NCBI GenBank assembly: GCA_016935365.1
Contig: JAFGRB010000193.1
Span: 1-44,723 of the forward strand
Length of the DNA: 44,723 nucleotides
Source: Deltaproteobacteria bacterium
GTDB lineage: Bacteria > Myxococcota > B64-G9
Direction: 5' to 3'
The notes under the pieces were generated by a model. It saw only the letters and a list, made by a program, of their open reading frames with translations, had not been told where the DNA came from and searched no databases. Below are positions 40,850 to 44,723 of this stretch, in pieces; the stretch's first letter is position 1; each line of letters begins with the position of its first letter. A program made the translations under genes and the position numbers.

Positions 40850-40998
40850 GCAGAGAGCAGCGCACTGGCCGATCCGCGGTGCTGCACCAGACAGCCCACG
40901 TAGGCTTGCGACCATGCCCTCGTCACGGAACGGAGCGGTGAACGATCGCTCGCGGGAGTGCTATTCTGGACACGGGCCTCGAACAGGGAGGGACGATC

Positions 40999-43900
40999 AT
41001 GCGCTCGCAGCTTTCCATCTCGATTCTGACCGCGCTCGCGATCGCCGCCGGCTGCAAGTCCTCGTCCGTGGACGGCCCGGGCTGCGGCAACGGCATCGTC
41101 GAGCCCGAGCTGCAGGAGACCTGCGACGGGGACTGCCCGACGTCCTGCACGCCGCCCGATCCGTGCACCGCGGCCGAGCTGGTCGGCAGCCCCGACCTGT
41201 GCAACGTCCGCTGCGTTCTGACCGCCATCACCAGCTGCATCGACGACGACGGCTGCTGCCCGTCCAGCTGCACCGCGGCCAGCGACTCCGATTGCTCCGG
41301 CTCCTGCGACGACGGCGTGCTCAACCAGGGAGAGGGCGGCGTGGATTGCGGCGGCCCTTGCCCGCCCTGCCCCTCGTGCTCGGACGGTGTTCAGAACCAG
41401 GGAGAGAGCGGCATGGACTGCGGCGGGCCGTGTCGCCCGTGCCAGCCGGCCGATACCCTGCCCCACGACGGGCCGGCCGCCGACTTCGAACACGGCGATC
41501 TGAGGCTGTCCGCCGACGGTCACTACCTCGTCCACGCCGACGGCACGCCCTTCGTCTGGATCGGGGACACCAGCTGGACCCTGTTCGAGCGTACGACCCG
41601 CGAGGAGGCCGATCGCTACCTCGAGGACCGGCGGGCCAAGGGCTATACGGTCCTCCAGACCGTCGCCTTCGCCCTCTTCGAGTGGAACGTCGCCAACCAG
41701 TACGGCCACGTCCCCTTCCTCGACGGCGATCCCACTTCCCCGCGCGTCGTCGACGGGCCGGACAACGACTACTGGGACCACGTGGACTACGTCCTCGACG
41801 CGGCGCGAGACAAGGGCATCTACATCGCCATCCTGCCGACGTGGGCGAACTGCGACTACTTCCACTCGGTCTGGGATGCCTCCAACGCCGCGACCTACGG
41901 GCAGTGGCTCGCGGATCGCTACCGGGCCGCGCCGAACATCATCTGGATCCTCGGCGGCGACCGGAACCCGGACGGCTCGCTGGAGGTCTGGGACGCCATG
42001 GCGGGCGGCCTCGAGGCGGGCGACGGCGGCAAGCACCTGGTCACCTACCATCCCCAGGGCGGCGGGCACTCCTCCTCGGCCCTGCAGAGGAGAGACTGGC
42101 TCGATTTCCACATGCAGCAGACCGGCCACTGCCCGTGGATGTACTGCGGCTCCTCGTCCGAGAGCTACATCTTCAACTGCAGCGACTTCGGCATGGAGGC
42201 CGACTACATGCTCACGCCCCCGCGGCCCGTCGTCGACGGAGAGCCGCGCTACGAGCACCACCCGATCTGCTGGAACTGGGGCAACGGGGGTTTCGACGAC
42301 GTGGACGTGCGGCAAGCCGCCTACTACGCCGTCTTCGCCGGCGCCTTCGGGCACACGTACGGCTGCAACGATGTCTGGCAGTTCTACGATCCGCGCAGGC
42401 CGCCCGAGTTCGACGCCACGATGTACTGGTACGACGCGATCGACCTGGACGGCGCCCTGGACATGCTTAACCTGAGACGCCTGCTGCTCTCGCGTCCCTT
42501 CGCCTCCCGGATCCCGGATCAATCGCTCCTCTCCGCCGGTGATCGCTTCGGCGAGGAGCGCGTCCGGGCCACCCGCTCCCTGAGCAGGGCCTACGCCATG
42601 GTCTACACTCCGGTCGGCGCGCCGTTCAGCGTCGACCTGTCCGCCGTCGGCAGCTCGAGCGGCACCCCGCTCGAGGCCTGGTGGTTCGACCCCCGCAGCG
42701 GAGATGCCACGCGGATCGATGAAGCGCTCACCAACAGCGGCAGCAAGCAGTTCACGGCTCCCGGCGAGCCGGGAAGGGGAAACGACTGGGTGCTCGTGAT
42801 CGACGACGCGAGCCAGGGCTTTCCGCCTCCCGGCGCCATCGATCCGGTCAACCCCAGGCTGGCCATCTCCGAGCCGCACACCGGCCTGATCGCACCGGGC
42901 TCGACGCTGACCATCCGCGCCCGGGTCGCGGCTGCGAGCGGCAGGCGCGTCGCCCGGGTCGAGCTCCACGAAAGCGGCTCCTTGATCGAGACGGACGATA
43001 CCGAGCCCTACGAGTTCAGCCTGGCCGACATGCGCGAGGGCAGCTATACCTTCGAGCTGCGGGCCGTCGACTCGCACGGAGCCCGCGGCAGCGAGAGCCT
43101 GGAGGTCCGCGTATCGACGCAGGCGGCGAGCATCGGCCTGATCGCGGGCGGATACGACGACATGTCCGGCGTGGTCAAGGAGGACGACTGGATCGTGTAC
43201 TGCGACGTCGACGACTGGATCCAGTACCGAGGCATCGATCTCGGAGCCGGCTATCGGTCTTTCGAGGCCCGGCTCTGCCGGGAGGGAGACGCCGATGGGC
43301 ATGTCGAGATCCGGCTGGACAGCCTGGACGGGACCCTGCTCGGAAGCTACCGACCTCTCGACACCGGCAACTGGGACCCGCCGCCGAAGACCCAGCGCGT
43401 CGAGCTGGGCAGCCTCGGCAGCGGGACCCACGACGTCTTTCTGGTCTTTCAGGGCTCTTACGGCCTGGGCAACTTCGAGAGGTTCGCCTTCGTGGACCCG
43501 GTTCCTCCGAGCGGCATGCCGACCGTCGAGATCACCGCTCCCCTGGATGGACAGGTCTTCACGCCCGGCGAGGCCGTCGACATCGAGGCCAGCGCCTCGG
43601 ACAGCGATGGGACCATCGCGCGGGTCGAGTTCTATCGAGACGGCACCTTGCTGGGCACGGATACGAGCTCTCCATACACCCATCGCATAGACAGCATTCC
43701 AGCCGGTGCGTGCACGCTCGAGGCGCGGGCGTTCGACGACCAGAGCAAGCAGGCCTCGGACTCGATCCGGATCTACGCCAGCAGCGGTCCTCCGTCGTTC
43801 GAGTTCGAGGCCGAGTCCTACTCCGCGATGGAGGGGATCACGACCGGAAGCTACGTCGGCGAGTGCGATGGTGGCGACTGGCTGCGCTACGACCAGATCG

Positions 43901-44172
43901 ACCTGTATGACGGCTACCGGCAGTTCGATCTCTGGCTCGGCCGGCCCGGCGATATGGACGATGGGTGGATCGAGCTGCGGCTCGACAGCCTCGACGGCAG
44001 CCTGCTGGGCAGCTACTGCCCGAGGGGTACCGGCGACTGGGAGAATATCCAAAAACAGTCGTGTGCCTTGAGCGCGACGGGCAGCGGCGTGCACGACGTC
44101 TTCATTCTCTTCGTCGGTCCCGGGGTGTACGGATTCGGCAACTTCGACAAGTTTGGATTCAGCAATCCCTGA
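40999..44172 (+). CDS. Cys-rich lipoprotein with apiosidase-like glycosidase domain and CBM6-like modules
   Basis: A 1057-residue surface lipoprotein with lipobox AIAAGC. Residues about 25-150 are Cys-rich repeats (GCGNGIVEPELQETCDGDC, then two QNQGE/LNQGE units with DCGGPC). Residues about 160-510 match the DUF4038/GH140 apiosidase-like TIM barrel (YLVHADGTPFVWIGDTSW, AAPNIIWILGGDRNPD), followed by the DUF4038-associated beta-sandwich (AYAMVYTPVGAPFSVDLS, AWWFDPRSG). Two Ig-like domains (RVARVELHESGSLIETDDTE, VEFYRDGTLLGTDTSSPYTH) alternate with two CBM6-like modules (YDDMSGVV..DWIQYRGIDLG; YSAMEGITTGSYVGECDGGD). GH140 enzymes cleave apiose linkages in pectin RG-II, so a plant-pectin-type substrate is inferred. 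Confidence 0.88.
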   Translation: MRSQLSISILTALAIAAGCKSSSVDGPGCGNGIVEPELQETCDGDCPTSCTPPDPCTAAELVGSPDLCNVRCVLTAITSCIDDDGCCPSSCTAASDSDCSGSCDDGVLNQGEGGVDCGGPCPPCPSCSDGVQNQGESGMDCGGPCRPCQPADTLPHDGPAADFEHGDLRLSADGHYLVHADGTPFVWIGDTSWTLFERTTREEADRYLEDRRAKGYTVLQTVAFALFEWNVANQYGHVPFLDGDPTSPRVVDGPDNDYWDHVDYVLDAARDKGIYIAILPTWANCDYFHSVWDASNAATYGQWLADRYRAAPNIIWILGGDRNPDGSLEVWDAMAGGLEAGDGGKHLVTYHPQGGGHSSSALQRRDWLDFHMQQTGHCPWMYCGSSSESYIFNCSDFGMEADYMLTPPRPVVDGEPRYEHHPICWNWGNGGFDDVDVRQAAYYAVFAGAFGHTYGCNDVWQFYDPRRPPEFDATMYWYDAIDLDGALDMLNLRRLLLSRPFASRIPDQSLLSAGDRFGEERVRATRSLSRAYAMVYTPVGAPFSVDLSAVGSSSGTPLEAWWFDPRSGDATRIDEALTNSGSKQFTAPGEPGRGNDWVLVIDDASQGFPPPGAIDPVNPRLAISEPHTGLIAPGSTLTIRARVAAASGRRVARVELHESGSLIETDDTEPYEFSLADMREGSYTFELRAVDSHGARGSESLEVRVSTQAASIGLIAGGYDDMSGVVKEDDWIVYCDVDDWIQYRGIDLGAGYRSFEARLCREGDADGHVEIRLDSLDGTLLGSYRPLDTGNWDPPPKTQRVELGSLGSGTHDVFLVFQGSYGLGNFERFAFVDPVPPSGMPTVEITAPLDGQVFTPGEAVDIEASASDSDGTIARVEFYRDGTLLGTDTSSPYTHRIDSIPAGACTLEARAFDDQSKQASDSIRIYASSGPPSFEFEAESYSAMEGITTGSYVGECDGGDWLRYDQIDLYDGYRQFDLWLGRPGDMDDGWIELRLDSLDGSLLGSYCPRGTGDWENIQKQSCALSATGSGVHDVFILFVGPGVYGFGNFDKFGFSNP

Positions 44173-44266
44173 GCGATGCACCGAGGCGCAACGGGCGCCG
44201 GATTCGTGCCGGAACCCGTGACCGCGACGATGCCCAGGGGCTCTGGAGAAGAACGGAGAAAAAGAA

Positions 44267-44295
44267 TTCACTTCGGCATGGGACTGGATGATACT
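44267..44295 (+). promoter_or_regulatory. Promoter of the last lipoprotein gene
   Basis: TTCACT (44267-44272), exactly 17 bp, GATACT (44290-44295). An AGGAGGAGA ribosome-binding site follows before the ATG at 44327. The rest of 44173-44326 holds nothing recognisable apart from a short GGCGC hairpin. Confidence 0.5.
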
Positions 44296-44326
44296 GCCGG
44301 CGTATACAACGAGGAGGAGATCCCAT

Positions 44327-44723
44327 ATGAACCTGATGCATCGCGCATGCTGGATGTCTCTGTCCGTGCCCCTGCTGCTGATCACCCCAGCCTGCGGCCC
44401 GACCATGTTCTGGAACAATACCATGCATCAGGGCATGGACGTGGTCAAGGCCTGCGTCGAGGGCCGCAGGTGTTACGGCACGTCCGGGGCCAAGTCGGAC
44501 GCCGAGTACCGCCTGGAGGTGAGCCGGTTTTTGAATACCGCGGTGAGGGCACCCAGGCTGCCCGCCCCCGAGGTGATCGGCTACCTGCTCGAGCAAGGCG
44601 CGGATCCGAACTACAAGAATGATGGCCTCGGTGAACATCCCTCGATCTATGGGGCTATGGATGGATCCGACTACAACGGCCAGAGTAGGAACCTGTCGGA
44701 CGCCGCTCTGCTTCCGATCGTGA
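44327..44723 (+). CDS. Lipoprotein with ankyrin-like segment, partial at window edge
   Basis: The frame is open from the ATG at 44327, after GAGGAGGAGATCCCAT, to the end of the window (132 codons seen). It starts with MNLMHRACWMSLSVPLLLIT and lipobox TPAC, giving a lipoprotein. The segment EVIGYLLEQGADPNYKND is the typical ankyrin turn. The rest is outside the window, so full length and function are unknown. Confidence 0.75.
   Translation, partial: MNLMHRACWMSLSVPLLLITPACGPTMFWNNTMHQGMDVVKACVEGRRCYGTSGAKSDAEYRLEVSRFLNTAVRAPRLPAPEVIGYLLEQGADPNYKNDGLGEHPSIYGAMDGSDYNGQSRNLSDAALLPIV

Noticed and set aside
40723-44424. 1233-codon antisense frame opposite the apiosidase-like lipoprotein
   Set aside because: No recognisable domains, Val/Ala/Gly/Arg-rich translation typical of GC-driven shadows; the sense strand has lipobox and ordered domains.
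44176-44622. Open frame starting at 44176 overlapping the last lipoprotein
   Set aside because: It lacks a ribosome-binding site and signal; the frame from 44327 has a strong site, lipobox and ankyrin-like motif.

Overview
The window is high-GC bacterial DNA, densely packed with genes. Its lineage cannot be fixed by eye, but several traits point to a Myxococcota-like or other former-deltaproteobacterial organism. These are lipoproteins with Asp/Gly- and Asp/Ala-rich runs behind the lipobox, a beta-helix protein with a MYXO-CTERM-like tail, thrombospondin type-3 calcium repeats and a Cys-rich lipoprotein. Two tungsten-type aldehyde ferredoxin oxidoreductase (AOR) family genes suggest an anaerobic or facultative life. 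Many starts lie behind promoters of the form TTGnnn-N17-(T/C/G)AnnCT or TAGCTT, and some of these look leaderless.

Layout. 1-12.5 kb: a SecA-like ATPase with a C-terminal membrane helix, a PAP2 phosphatase, a duplicated Tudor-like periplasmic protein, an AOR fused to a C-terminal SCP2 sterol-carrier domain, lipoproteins, an LmbE-type deacetylase and a thioesterase. 12.6-23.6 kb: nine co-directional, mostly overlapping genes that read as one catabolic operon. 23.6-31.8 kb: a copper/silver efflux cluster (cusCBA plus a DUF3347-like protein), a broken aldehyde dehydrogenase remnant, and wrbA-osmC behind a sigma-54 promoter. This segment is bracketed by two copies of a perfect 27-bp-arm palindrome and ends in a truncated second copy of the neighbouring glutamine synthetase 3' end. 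31.9-35.1 kb: a glutamine-synthetase-like gene overlapping a second AOR gene. 35.2-44.7 kb: an MBL-fold protein, a small conserved protein, a lysine-rich KTAG-repeat protein with a HEAT-like partner, and large secreted or lipid-anchored surface proteins, including an apiosidase-like glycosidase with CBM6-like modules. The last gene runs off the edge.

The main system is the 12.6-23.6 kb operon. Its order is uxaE, iolM, iolG, iolN, iolO, uxuB-type SDR, larA-family gene, FGGY kinase, 6-phosphogluconate dehydrogenase. IolG, IolM, IolN and IolO match the Thermotoga-type inositol route (myo-inositol to inosose to diketo-inositol to 5-keto-L-gluconate to D-tagaturonate). UxaE and the SDR would carry D-tagaturonate through D-fructuronate to D-mannonate. 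In place of mannonate dehydratase, the operon has a LarA-family nickel-dependent hydroxyacid epimerase (proposed D-mannonate to D-gluconate), then a gluconokinase-like FGGY kinase and 6-phosphogluconate dehydrogenase. The simplest reading is a complete route from myo-inositol to ribulose 5-phosphate through gluconate. The individual families are established; their assembly into this pathway is inference from gene content.

The region is rich in small palindromic elements: a foldback element between iolG and iolN, a repeat that supplies the ribosome-binding site of iolO, another copy translated inside the 6-phosphogluconate dehydrogenase gene, a cloverleaf-like repeat block before the deacetylase gene, and the two long palindromes. 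No transposase, tRNA, rRNA or CRISPR array was seen.
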